This document shows, in pieces, positions 24,267 to 32,438 of a stretch of 64,000 nt of DNA (position 1 is the first letter of the stretch; the number at the start of each line of letters is the position of its first letter). This stretch comes from Granulicella aggregans (GTDB lineage Bacteria; Acidobacteriota; Terriglobia; Terriglobales; Acidobacteriaceae), in contig NZ_JACHIP010000008.1 in NCBI RefSeq assembly GCF_014203275.1, positions 1 to 64,000 on the forward strand. Direction: 5' to 3'. A program made the translations under genes and the position numbers. A model generated the notes under the pieces. That model searched no databases, was not told the origin of the DNA, and worked only from the letters and a program-made list of their open reading frames with translations.

Positions 24267-24794
24267 TTAAGCGAGGACGGTTTCGCCATGCACCGTATAG
24301 GAGGTGTGCTGGGTGCCTTCGATGATCGCCTTGGCGTGGCTTACCTGGTCGGGTGAGCCGTGGACGATTAGGAGAAACTTGTCGGTCTTGAGGGCGACCT
24401 CGTATTCGACGACACTGTCCTTAGGAATGCCGATGCTGACGAGGCCAGCGCCGATGGCACTGGCTCCTCCCACGACGACTGCACCTTCGAGGCCAGCTAC
24501 GATCCAGGCGACGAGTGGGCCAGCGACGAGGATGGGACCGATGCCGGGGATAGCGAACATGGCCGATCCGAAGAGCAGTCCCCAAAAGCCGCCCCAGAAT
24601 GCGCCCATCTTGCCCCAGTACTTCATCCGGTCGCCCGCGTTGTAGTAGCCAACGACGTGTTCGTCGGTGTGGGTGTCCTTCGCCGCGATCGAAAGGCTCT
24701 TCATATCGACACCAGCTTCCTGGAGTTCCTTGATTGCAGCCTCAGCTTGCGCGTGCGTGCTGTACACGGCGACTATTGAATTTACCGTCGACAT
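24267..24794 (-). CDS. Glycine-rich membrane stress protein (general stress protein 17M-like domain)
   Basis: 175 residues. The N-terminus (NSIVAVYSTHAQAEAAIKELQEAGVDMKSLSIAA) is the ferredoxin-like fold found in general stress protein 17M/YflT-type proteins. A central Gly/Ala-rich hydrophobic region (about 62-118) could form two membrane-inserted helices. A second alpha/beta part follows (SVVEYEVALKTDKFLLIVHG). Probably peripheral or integral in the inner membrane; molecular role unknown. In its context it is one more stress-response protein. Confidence 0.75.
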   Translation of the reverse strand: MSTVNSIVAVYSTHAQAEAAIKELQEAGVDMKSLSIAAKDTHTDEHVVGYYNAGDRMKYWGKMGAFWGGFWGLLFGSAMFAIPGIGPILVAGPLVAWIVAGLEGAVVVGGASAIGAGLVSIGIPKDSVVEYEVALKTDKFLLIVHGSPDQVSHAKAIIEGTQHTSYTVHGETVLA

Positions 24795-25126
24795 TTGTTT
24801 CTCCTATGTCCATAAAACGGAGCGTCGCAATTGACGGGATTGTCTCCGCGAGGCCTAACTGGAGTATGGTCTTGCGTCTGCGGAGATGTAGAGCTTTAGG
24901 GCTCATGCGGAAGCAATTCGGAAACTTGCTGTGTGCTTAAGTGCACAGACGGTCGCGCGGCTGCTGGGGCATGCTTCTAATCGAGGTGATTGCGTGCTGC
25001 AGATGCTGAAGTGTCTAATCGCTGCTCTTGGGGGAGTGTACTTGTCGCAGCTTACGCGTCCCAGTGATGCCTCAGCATTGATCGCGAAGCTTCGGCCCTC
25101 GGCGATCGTTTGGACTTCGGAATCTA
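24795..25126. other. Divergent promoter region with a palindrome
   Basis: About 330 bases between the stress-protein gene and a response regulator. It holds a 20-base imperfect palindrome at 24929-24948 (CTGTGTGCTTAAGTGCACAG, 16 of 20 positions symmetrical), whose TGTG/CACA ends resemble a Crp-type operator. No other copy was noticed. Confidence 0.4.
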
Positions 25127-25726
25127 ATGAAGCTCGGAAGGGCGGCGTGGGTGCCTGAACGAGCATTTCGACACCGCGTCCTGATCGTTGACGACGAAGT
25201 GAGCCTGCGCCTTCTCGGTAAAAGCATCCTGGAGTCGCAAGGCTACGAGGTGCATTGCGCGGAGGATGGGTTTGAAGGGCTAGCGGCTCTCAGGAACGCG
25301 CTGCCGGACATGATCATCTCCGACCTGCAAATGCCGAACATGAATGGTTTTGAGTTCCTGTCGGTGGTTCGGCAGAGATTCCCCACCGTGCCGGTCATCG
25401 TCATCTCCGGAGAGTTCTCTGGCGTCTCGGTGCCGGAGAGTGTTTTGGCAGATGCGTTCTTCGCGAAGGGCAGTTATAACCCTGCGGCTCTCTTCGAGAA
25501 GATAAGTGATCTGTTGACCGAACTTCCTACGCGCCCTGCCGCAAATTGGCCGAAGAAGGCCGCAGTCTGGGCGAAGAACGGTAGAGAGTTGCTCGCTGTG
25601 ACGTGCTCTGAGTGCCTGCGTACCTTCCCGGTGGCGCAAGCGGGCAAAGGTTTGAACGAAGCGGATTGCGATTTCTGTGCGAGCAAGGTTCAGTTTGAGA
25701 TCGTCTCCGAGCAGGCCGTCGCTTAG
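25127..25726 (+). CDS. Response regulator with C-terminal zinc-ribbon-like domain
   Basis: 199 residues. Receiver domain at about 17-135: VLIVDDEVSLRLLGKS, phospho-acceptor Asp in MIISDLQMPNMNGFEF, and the signalling Ser in VIVISGEFSG. The usual Lys appears as FFAKGSYNP. The output is not a DNA-binding helix-turn-helix but a short Cys-rich module, VTCSECLRTF ... EADCDFCASKVQF, with two CxxC pairs about 28 residues apart, suggesting a bound zinc. It could mediate protein or nucleic-acid contacts. No histidine kinase is adjacent. Confidence 0.82.
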   Translation: MKLGRAAWVPERAFRHRVLIVDDEVSLRLLGKSILESQGYEVHCAEDGFEGLAALRNALPDMIISDLQMPNMNGFEFLSVVRQRFPTVPVIVISGEFSGVSVPESVLADAFFAKGSYNPAALFEKISDLLTELPTRPAANWPKKAAVWAKNGRELLAVTCSECLRTFPVAQAGKGLNEADCDFCASKVQFEIVSEQAVA

Positions 25727-25744
25727 AGCTTCGGCCATGCTCAG

Positions 25745-26428
25745 TTAAACGACTGCGATCATGTGCTGCTTCGCGATGGCTTCGATCTCGGGCAGGGTCA
25801 GGGCCGACAGGTCGGCCGTTTCTATGGCGATGATATGACGCGAGATATCGTGGTGGTTTGCCTTGAGATATTCCGCCAGGTGATCTACTGCGCTGCTCTT
25901 GCCGGTGCCGTGTCCGATGAGAACGATCTCGTTGGCGGGCAGAAGGTCTTGAGCGATCTCTTCGTAGAAGGTCTTGTCTTCCGGGACACGCTCGCCTTTG
26001 TAGTTGGCTTCCTTCTTGTGGATCAGGTGATGGTGGAAGCCGAACGGATCGTAGGGGCGGCCGGTGTGCTCTGATTCTGGGACCTTACCATCAACGTCCT
26101 TGTAGATGTGGGCTCCATGGTGATCAATGACCACGACCATCCTGCAGGGCTGAGATGGAGCGCTGGCTGGAAGCTCCGGACCGGCGTCGCGGAGGAACTT
26201 TCGCAGACGAGCGACTTCTTCAACGCCGAGATCGTGGGTGTGAGGGTGCTTGAAGAACGCACGTTGTGAGCGGACGATAAAGACAGATTCATCATGACCG
26301 TGAGGCTGAACTTCGCCGATGTGACCGATCAGTGCCAGAGTGTCGGCCCAGCTGAGACTTCGGGGAAGCTTGCCTGTCAGAAGAGTTGTGAGAAGGAGAT
26401 TGAGATCGTGGCGGAGGTGGGTGCTCAT
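25745..26428 (-). CDS. Hypothetical protein, release-factor-like alpha/beta family
   Basis: 227 residues, cytoplasmic, His-rich in the middle (PYDPFGFHHHLIHKK). It contains a strand-turn pattern (MVVVIDHHGAHIYKDVDG) and a later LIGHGTGKSSAVDHLAEYL segment. These recall the bacterial archaeo-eukaryotic release-factor-like (eRF1 domain 2/3) proteins, often encoded near stress genes. I cannot confirm the family by eye. It is convergent with the response regulator. Confidence 0.55.
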   Translation of the reverse strand: MSTHLRHDLNLLLTTLLTGKLPRSLSWADTLALIGHIGEVQPHGHDESVFIVRSQRAFFKHPHTHDLGVEEVARLRKFLRDAGPELPASAPSQPCRMVVVIDHHGAHIYKDVDGKVPESEHTGRPYDPFGFHHHLIHKKEANYKGERVPEDKTFYEEIAQDLLPANEIVLIGHGTGKSSAVDHLAEYLKANHHDISRHIIAIETADLSALTLPEIEAIAKQHMIAVV

Positions 26429-26461
26429 AGTTCCAGCTTGGCAGCCGCCAGGTTTTTAGGC

Positions 26462-26477
26462 TGTATCGCCTTGCTCA
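26462..26477 (+). promoter_or_regulatory. Possible Crp/Fnr-type site (weak)
   Basis: TGTATCGCCTTGCTCA keeps the TTGCTCA half and the opening TGT of the motif. It lies between the release-factor-like gene and oleate hydratase, about 125-140 bases before the latter. Confidence 0.3.
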
Positions 26478-26602
26478 TCCGGCCTTCAGGATCGGCTGTT
26501 CGCACGAAGGCTCCAAGGCCTTTCTATGGTGTGCAGAAAGGACCAGATCATCACCCTTAGTCCTGCGAAGCTTTAGAAGGAATTGAAGGCAGGGAGCATC
26601 CG

Positions 26603-28222
26603 ATGAAGCTGAAGCGAAGAGTTCAAGCAGACACAAAGGTTTATCTGGTCGGCGCAGGGATTGCGTCCATGGCAGCCGCGGCTTTTTTGATTCGCGATGC
26701 GGGAGTGAAGGGACATGCCATCACGATCCTTGAGGAGTCCGTCAACATCGGTGGGAGTCTCGACGCCAATGGAAGTGCGGAGACCGGTTACGTGATGCGC
26801 GGCGGACGCATGCTTGAGAGTAAGTACCTGTGCACCTTTGATCTCTTTTCATCAATTCCGACGCTCGACAACAGCCAATCGGTCACCGAAGAGATATTTG
26901 CCTGGAACGAGATACTGAAGACCGCGTCGAGATCGCGCCTGTTTCGCGACGGGAAGGCCGTCGAAGCCCCCCTATTTGGCTTGAGCGAGAAGCAGATTCT
27001 CACAATCGAATGGCTGGAACTAGAGCCAGAGTCGCGGCTTGGGCGGACTGCTATCTCCGACCACTTCGATGCGGAGTTCTTCGAGACAGACTTCTGGTTT
27101 ATGTGGTGTACGACGTTTGCATTTCAGCGCTGGCATAGTGCGGTCGAGTTCAAGCGCTACCTGGTGCGATTCACGCACATGGTCTCGGGATTTAACACGC
27201 TCGGCGGCATCATGCGGACCGTCTTCAATCAATACGATTCGCTGGTTCGACCGCTACACAGGTGGCTGGTGGAGCGGGGAGTCCAATTTGTTCTCAATAC
27301 GCAGGTAACAAATCTGGACCTTGAACACAGTGCTGAGGGCTTCTGGGCGGAAGGAATCCGTTGCCGCACCGGGGCACACGCGCATACGATCCAAGTCTCC
27401 GACGCAGACTTTGTGATGGTGACCCTTGGTTCTATGACGGAAGGTTCCACTCTGGGCTCAATGACGCTTGCTCCGGTCTTGAAGGCGAAGCCGGATGGCG
27501 GAGCCTGGAGCTTATGGGAGGCTATCGCCGGCCAGGGGACCGTCTTTGGACATCCTGCGAACTTCTGTGAAGACATCTCCGGATCGAAGTGGATTTCTTT
27601 CACGACGACTTTGCTTGAGCCGACGTTCTTTGAAGCGGTTCGAGATCTTACGGGAAATGCGCCCGGCGAGGGTGGCCTGATCACGTTTCCCGAGTCAAAT
27701 TGGCTCGCGTCCATTGTCTTGCCGCATCAGCCTCACTTCATCGGGCAGCCAGAGAACGTCACCGTGTTCTGGGGATATGGTCTGCAGGTCGACACGCCGG
27801 GGAATTTCGTAGGCAAGCCGATGTCGCAGTGCAGCGGGGAGGAGATCATGTCCGAGATTCTCGGCCATCTGCGCTTGCAGACCAAAGCCGAAGCGATCCT
27901 TAAGTCCTGCATTTGTATTCCGTGCATGATGCCTTTCATCACCAGCCAGTTCTTGCCGAGGTCTGCCGGAGACCGTCCACAGATCATTCCCGAGCGGTCT
28001 CACAATTTGGCATTTCTGGGACAATTTTGTGAGATGCCCGAAGACGTAGTGTTCACCGTGGAGTATTCGGTTCGCTCGGCGCAAACCGCAGTGTACGAGT
28101 TGCTGGGTGTGAATAGGACTCCCCCAGCCGTTTATAAGGGAAGTCATCATCCTCGGATTCTGCTTGACGCATTCAGGGCGCTGCACAAGGAAGCCTCGAT
28201 GCACCCCGCCGCAGCTTCGTAA
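26603..28222 (+). CDS. ohyA: Oleate hydratase (FAD-dependent)
   Basis: 539 residues. The dinucleotide-binding motif KVYLVGAGIASMAAAAFLIRD is followed by GGSLDANG and the characteristic GYVMRGGRMLESKYLCTFDLF, which identify the oleate hydratase/MCRA family. The enzyme adds water to the cis-9 double bond of free oleate (10-hydroxystearate), detoxifying unsaturated fatty acids; FAD plays a structural role. Slightly shorter than typical members (about 570-590). It is cytoplasmic or membrane-associated. Monocistronic, with AGGGAG upstream of the ATG. Confidence 0.93.
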   Translation: MKLKRRVQADTKVYLVGAGIASMAAAAFLIRDAGVKGHAITILEESVNIGGSLDANGSAETGYVMRGGRMLESKYLCTFDLFSSIPTLDNSQSVTEEIFAWNEILKTASRSRLFRDGKAVEAPLFGLSEKQILTIEWLELEPESRLGRTAISDHFDAEFFETDFWFMWCTTFAFQRWHSAVEFKRYLVRFTHMVSGFNTLGGIMRTVFNQYDSLVRPLHRWLVERGVQFVLNTQVTNLDLEHSAEGFWAEGIRCRTGAHAHTIQVSDADFVMVTLGSMTEGSTLGSMTLAPVLKAKPDGGAWSLWEAIAGQGTVFGHPANFCEDISGSKWISFTTTLLEPTFFEAVRDLTGNAPGEGGLITFPESNWLASIVLPHQPHFIGQPENVTVFWGYGLQVDTPGNFVGKPMSQCSGEEIMSEILGHLRLQTKAEAILKSCICIPCMMPFITSQFLPRSAGDRPQIIPERSHNLAFLGQFCEMPEDVVFTVEYSVRSAQTAVYELLGVNRTPPAVYKGSHHPRILLDAFRALHKEASMHPAAAS

Positions 28223-28262
28223 TTATGCAGTTACGCCGCTAACCTTGTGGGGAGGCCAACCG

Positions 28263-29693
28263 TTACTGTAATCCCAGGTCGCTTAGCAGCTTGGGGTGCA
28301 GTTCTCCCGATACGAGTAGATTGTGGCAGGCGGAACAATCGTTGGTGATGGTTTTCGCGTTCCCGGCGTTGTGGCTCCCATCGTGACAGCGAAAGCAGCC
28401 GGGAGAGTTGGTGTGGCCTATGTTATTGGGATGGGTTCCCCAGCCAACCTTCATATCGGGGAAGATATTCGAGTTATAGATCTTCACCAAGGTCTTTGCC
28501 GCGGCATTGACCTGTGACTGCTGCGAGTTCCATACAGCGGGATACTGCGATCGATAGAAGGTGATGAGTTTGGCAGTGATCTTCGCCTGGGCCAGCTCGG
28601 GCGAGCCGTAGTTCTCTTTCAGGAGCGCTAGCCCCTCCTTATGGACGAACGGCAGAGTGACCGCCGGACTGCCCAGAGCCATGTCTTTGTTCAGCGCATC
28701 TTCCGGCGTAGTGAATGCGTGGCCGACAGTGTTGTGGCAATCGATACAGTCCATCGTGCGTCTCTGGCCGGTAGCTGCTGCTTTCGGATCGCCGGAGGTA
28801 AATTCAGTAAGTGAACCGTCGCTCTCTGTTTTGCCTACCCAGGAGATGGTCTGGTTGCTGGAGTCCGTGGAGATGTATTCGATCTTGCCCATGTGTGCGC
28901 CATGAATTCCGCTGAGACGGCCGAAAGAGTCTTTGCCGCCGACATGGAGCATGGTGAGTGATGAAGTAGGCGAGTTCGCTTCATCGTCCGCATAGGCAGA
29001 GGAGATCCGCAACTTGTCTCCGATGGAGCTTGCGGGGTCGTGACATCCGAGGCATGTGGTGGATGCTGCCGGTAGCTTGTTAGCCGCCATGATGGGCGCG
29101 GGGTAGTTATGGAAGACGACCTCAAGCAGCTGCTTTGTGCCGTTTACCTTGGCATGGATATAACCAGCGGTACCGGGCGCGACGTGGCACTGCGTACAGG
29201 CGACGCCAGCGTGCGAGGAGATGTGATACGCGGTGTTCTCCGGCAGCATGACGTGGCAGGTTGTCCCGCAAAAGGAGACCGTATCCATGTAGGCGACACC
29301 GCGATAACAAGCTGTGCCTACGATGACGAAGTTGATCAGTGTGGCGATTACGACGAAGTCGAGACCATGCCGGAAGATGGGATCATGGATGCTGATCTCA
29401 GGAAAGAACGACGGGACTTGATCTGTGGCGACGAGATAGCTGCGGCGGGTCAGGATTCCAATGAGGATGGTAACAAGGCCAGCAACAAAGACGCCTGGAA
29501 GGATGAGCTCAAAGATGATGCCGAGGTAAGGATTGGACGACCCGCCATGCCCAAAGATGCTGACAATCCAGAAGCCCACGAGCACCATGGCCGACGCCGT
29601 GGTGATGGCGCCCCCGAGGAGGCTTATCCAGTTATTTCCGTAGAAGAAGAATGGGCGAAGCCACTCTTTACGGAAGGAGCCTTCGTCCGCCAT
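28263..29693 (-). CDS. Membrane-anchored multiheme cytochrome c, NapC/NirT-like
   Basis: 476 residues. Three N-terminal transmembrane helices (about 15-45, 52-78, 110-130) precede a periplasmic domain. It has five CXXCH heme motifs (CTQCH, CLGCH, CIDCH, CFRCH, CSACH) plus CGTTCHVM, a CX3CH-type first site with a following Met as in NapC/NirT quinol dehydrogenases. I therefore predict six hemes. Such proteins move electrons from menaquinol to periplasmic cytochromes. It is followed 3' to 5' by a small cytochrome c and lies head-to-head with the hydrogenase operon. This suggests a link between quinone pool and periplasmic or outer-membrane carriers. Confidence 0.85.
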   Translation of the reverse strand: MADEGSFRKEWLRPFFFYGNNWISLLGGAITTASAMVLVGFWIVSIFGHGGSSNPYLGIIFELILPGVFVAGLVTILIGILTRRSYLVATDQVPSFFPEISIHDPIFRHGLDFVVIATLINFVIVGTACYRGVAYMDTVSFCGTTCHVMLPENTAYHISSHAGVACTQCHVAPGTAGYIHAKVNGTKQLLEVVFHNYPAPIMAANKLPAASTTCLGCHDPASSIGDKLRISSAYADDEANSPTSSLTMLHVGGKDSFGRLSGIHGAHMGKIEYISTDSSNQTISWVGKTESDGSLTEFTSGDPKAAATGQRRTMDCIDCHNTVGHAFTTPEDALNKDMALGSPAVTLPFVHKEGLALLKENYGSPELAQAKITAKLITFYRSQYPAVWNSQQSQVNAAAKTLVKIYNSNIFPDMKVGWGTHPNNIGHTNSPGCFRCHDGSHNAGNAKTITNDCSACHNLLVSGELHPKLLSDLGLQ

Positions 29694-29703
29694 CCTGACC
29701 TCG

Positions 29704-30021
29704 TTATTTCTGTAGTGTCCGGATGTAGGTGACGGTTTCCTGGATTTGGGCTGCCGTCAGCTTTGTCTTATAAGCAGGCATCTTCCCTTTGCCGTTTGTG
29801 GTAGCGGCGATCAGGTCGGCATCTGAAGCTTTGATAAGGTCTGGGGAGTTGAGAGGGAGTGCCTTCATCGCTTTGCCCGCGGGAGTAGAACCTGAGCCAT
29901 CGGCGGCGTGGCACATCTGGCACTTGGCCTTGTACGTGTCGGCTCCGCTTTGAGCGTGCGTGGGGAAGGCGATGCAGGAGACTCCGACTGCCAGGACGAT
30001 ACGTACGAACGAGTTGCTCAT
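29704..30021 (-). CDS. Small periplasmic monoheme cytochrome c
   Basis: 105 residues from the ATG at 30021. A signal peptide (MSNSFVRIVLAVGVSCIAFP...HAQ) is followed by KCQMCHAADGSG, a single CXXCH, and the axial Met in KGKMPAYKTKL. It ends with the helix IQETVTYIRTLQK. This is a class I cytochrome c. Ten bases separate its stop from the multiheme gene start on the same strand, so the two form an operon. It is a likely soluble shuttle between the NapC-like protein and another acceptor. Confidence 0.9.
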   Translation of the reverse strand: MSNSFVRIVLAVGVSCIAFPTHAQSGADTYKAKCQMCHAADGSGSTPAGKAMKALPLNSPDLIKASDADLIAATTNGKGKMPAYKTKLTAAQIQETVTYIRTLQK

Positions 30022-30333
30022 GGACAATCCCTCTTCTATTTTTGCGGTTGTGGAGCAGCCGCTTGCGATCGCACTCATACTTCCAACGCTTCGAATGAGT
30101 ATGGCCTTGCGACGGTACGCAGGACTGTGCCGTTGTGCTCACGCGATGTGTTGCGGGGATAATCGTGTCCATTGCGCGGAAGATGGGGTGAGCAATCGGG
30201 AACAGTCGCGGGGCTGTAGGTTGCAATAAGCTGGGCACATTCCCGCGATCTGCGGAGTCACGATCAACCGCGAACAGGAAAGTCCGGTGGCCTTATCGTT
30301 CTCGCGAAAGCTCTTGGAACAATCGACGAACGG
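30022..30333. other. Divergent promoter region between cytochromes and hydrogenase
   Basis: 312 bases without a gene. The minus-strand frame across it continues into the hydrogenase coding region and is a shadow. It holds the Crp/Fnr-type site listed next. Confidence 0.5.
30189..30204 (-). promoter_or_regulatory. Candidate Crp/Fnr-type operator of the hydrogenase/cytochrome region
   Basis: TGAGCAATCGGGAACA; its complement TGTTCCCGATTGCTCA differs from the usp site by one base. It is 130 bases before the hydrogenase start and 168 before the small cytochrome start. Confidence 0.6.
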
Positions 30334-31497
30334 ATGTTGCAGTGCGGCATCAGCCGCCGATCCTTCCTTGTGTTCTGCACGAGCCTGATGGTGGCGGCAC
30401 CGTATGGCCTGGCGATCACGGACAAGAAGACGCCTGAAGAGGTTGCCGCCGGATTGGACAAGGTACTGCGACCGCCGATTATCTGGCTGCACTTTCAGGA
30501 CTGCACGGGATGCACGGAGTCGATGCTGCAGACGTCCGCGCCGGGGTTTGCCGATCTCATCCTGAATGTGATCTCGCTTGAATATCACGAGACGCTGATG
30601 GCAGGCTCGGGATTGCAGGCGCGGCAGGCGCTGGATGAAGCGGTGAAGCGGTATGCGGGCAAGTTTATCCTTGTGGTCGAGGGATCGATTCCGACGAAGG
30701 ACCACGGGATCTATATGAAGATCGCGGGACGGCCCGCGATGGACGTGCTTGCCGATGTAGGAGGCAAGGCTGCGGCAATTATCGCGATCGGCTCCTGCGC
30801 TTCGTGGGGTGGAATTCCCTCGGCCGATCCTGACCCGACGGGAGCCGTGGGTGTCGCGGATCTTATGCCTGATAAGTCCATTATCAATATCCCCGGATGC
30901 CCGCCGAACCCCTACACGATGCTCGGAGTTGTGCTTCAGTATGCAGCGGATGGAACTTTCCCGGAGACGGATGAGCAGCGCCGGCCGAAGTTTGCGTTTG
31001 ACCGTGACATTCACGAACATTGCCCTAAAAGAGCGCATTTCGATGCAGGCAACTTTGTAAAGCAGTATGGCGACGAGGGCCATCGCGAAGGCTGGTGTCT
31101 CTACGAGATGGGATGCAAGGGGCCGGACACGCATGCCGGGTGTTCGACCAGGCACTTCAACGAAATCCCCGATGTATGGCCGATTGGGATTGGGGCACCT
31201 TGTATCGGATGCACGGAGAAGGCGGTTGCGTTCAAAGTGCCAATGTTCCAGGTGGTGCAACTGCATACGATTGCCGCACCGCCGACCGCCTTTGCGCCGA
31301 TCAGTACGACGTACAGTACGATCAGTCCGCTTGCGACGGGGCTTGTGGGAATTGCTGTGGGGGCCGCGGCTGGCGCGGGATATATTGCGTCACGGAAGTT
31401 TTCGAGGGCTGAAGACGACGAGAGTGTTCCGGGCTCGGTGGTGCCGGACAACAAGAGCAAACCGGAATCATCCGATTCCGACCGGCCACAACTATGA
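30334..31497 (+). CDS. hybO: [NiFe] hydrogenase small subunit, group 1 (HybO type)
   Basis: 387 residues. Tat signal SRRSFLVFCTSLMVA near the N-terminus. Cluster ligands include CTGCTES (proximal), GSCASWGG, PGCPPNP, the medial/distal region CPKRAHFDAG ... GWCLYEMGCKG and PCIGC. A C-terminal hydrophobic helix (LATGLVGIAVGAAAGAGYIA) anchors it. The two supernumerary cysteines of O2-tolerant hydrogenases are absent: Gly stands in CTGC and in SWGG. I therefore infer a standard O2-sensitive enzyme of the Hyb/group 1c kind. Order hybO, hybA, hybB, hybC equals that of E. coli. Start of the operon; each following gene overlaps by 1-4 bases. Confidence 0.95.
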   Translation: MLQCGISRRSFLVFCTSLMVAAPYGLAITDKKTPEEVAAGLDKVLRPPIIWLHFQDCTGCTESMLQTSAPGFADLILNVISLEYHETLMAGSGLQARQALDEAVKRYAGKFILVVEGSIPTKDHGIYMKIAGRPAMDVLADVGGKAAAIIAIGSCASWGGIPSADPDPTGAVGVADLMPDKSIINIPGCPPNPYTMLGVVLQYAADGTFPETDEQRRPKFAFDRDIHEHCPKRAHFDAGNFVKQYGDEGHREGWCLYEMGCKGPDTHAGCSTRHFNEIPDVWPIGIGAPCIGCTEKAVAFKVPMFQVVQLHTIAAPPTAFAPISTTYSTISPLATGLVGIAVGAAAGAGYIASRKFSRAEDDESVPGSVVPDNKSKPESSDSDRPQL

Positions 31498-32438
31498 GCG
31501 TCGCACTCAGCCGGCGGCAGGCGTTTAAGGTGATGGTAGGGCTCGGCGGAACCGTGGCAACGGGATTGCTGCCGAAGACAGCAGCGGCCGAGGAAGAGCA
31601 TCCGGCGCATCCAGTTGCACCGGCGGACGCAATTGCGATGCTCTATGACAGCACGGTGTGCACGGGATGCAAGGCGTGTATGCCGGCGTGTAACGAGGCG
31701 AATGGTCTACCCGCAGATACCCTGCTTTCGGGCGGGATATGGGACATGCCGACCGGGCTGAACGCTCAGACGAAGAACATCATTGAGCTCTATCAAGACC
31801 CGAAGTCCGATGAGTTCGCGTTTGTGAAGAAGCAGTGCATGCACTGTCTCGACCCGGCGTGTGTGACCGGTTGTCCGTTCGGATCGCTGAAGAAGAGCGA
31901 CTGGGGCGCTGTGACGTGGAATAGCTCGCTTTGTATCGGGTGCAGATATTGCGAGGTGGCTTGTCCCTTTGAGGTGCCGCAGTTCGAATGGAAGAGTTGG
32001 AATCCGCAGATCGTCAAGTGCGAGTTCTGCTACGACCAGCGGCTGAAGAAGGACCTGGAACCTGCATGCACGGCTGCGTGTCCGACTGGCGCGGTGATCT
32101 TTGGCAAGCGGGTCGACCTGCTTGCCAAGGCCAAGGATCGCATCGCAACCGCGCCGGGCAAATACTTTGAAGAACGCGTCTATGGTGAGCATGAGGCCGG
32201 TGGAACACAGGTGTTGTATCTGTCGAGCGTATCTTTCCAGAAGATTGGGCTGCCAAAGCTTGGGACAACTTCGATAGGGCACTATGCAACGAAGGTGACT
32301 TCTCACATCTATAAGTGGCTTTCAGGGCCTATCGCGGTGTCAGGCGTACTTGGCTTCTTCATCCGGCGCAACTGGAACCGCCATGAGCTGGAGCGCCTCG
32401 AACATGAGAAGCAATCAGGATTCCCAGACCAGCTATGA
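31494..32438 (+). CDS. hybA: Hydrogenase iron-sulfur protein, HybA type
   Basis: 314 residues. Tat signal SRRQAFKVMVGLGGTVATG. Four ferredoxin-like cysteine groups for [4Fe-4S] clusters: CTGCKACMPAC, CMHCLDPACVTGC, CIGCRYCEVAC and CEFCYDQRLKKDLEPACTAAC. A C-terminal transmembrane helix follows (SGPIAVSGVLGFFIRRNW). It carries electrons from the small subunit to the membrane partner HybB. Overlaps hybO by 4 bases (ATGA). Confidence 0.95.
   Translation: MSVALSRRQAFKVMVGLGGTVATGLLPKTAAAEEEHPAHPVAPADAIAMLYDSTVCTGCKACMPACNEANGLPADTLLSGGIWDMPTGLNAQTKNIIELYQDPKSDEFAFVKKQCMHCLDPACVTGCPFGSLKKSDWGAVTWNSSLCIGCRYCEVACPFEVPQFEWKSWNPQIVKCEFCYDQRLKKDLEPACTAACPTGAVIFGKRVDLLAKAKDRIATAPGKYFEERVYGEHEAGGTQVLYLSSVSFQKIGLPKLGTTSIGHYATKVTSHIYKWLSGPIAVSGVLGFFIRRNWNRHELERLEHEKQSGFPDQL

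Noticed and set aside
30139..31266. 375-codon minus-strand open frame across the hydrogenase small subunit
   Set aside because: Antisense shadow of hybO with very Arg-rich composition.
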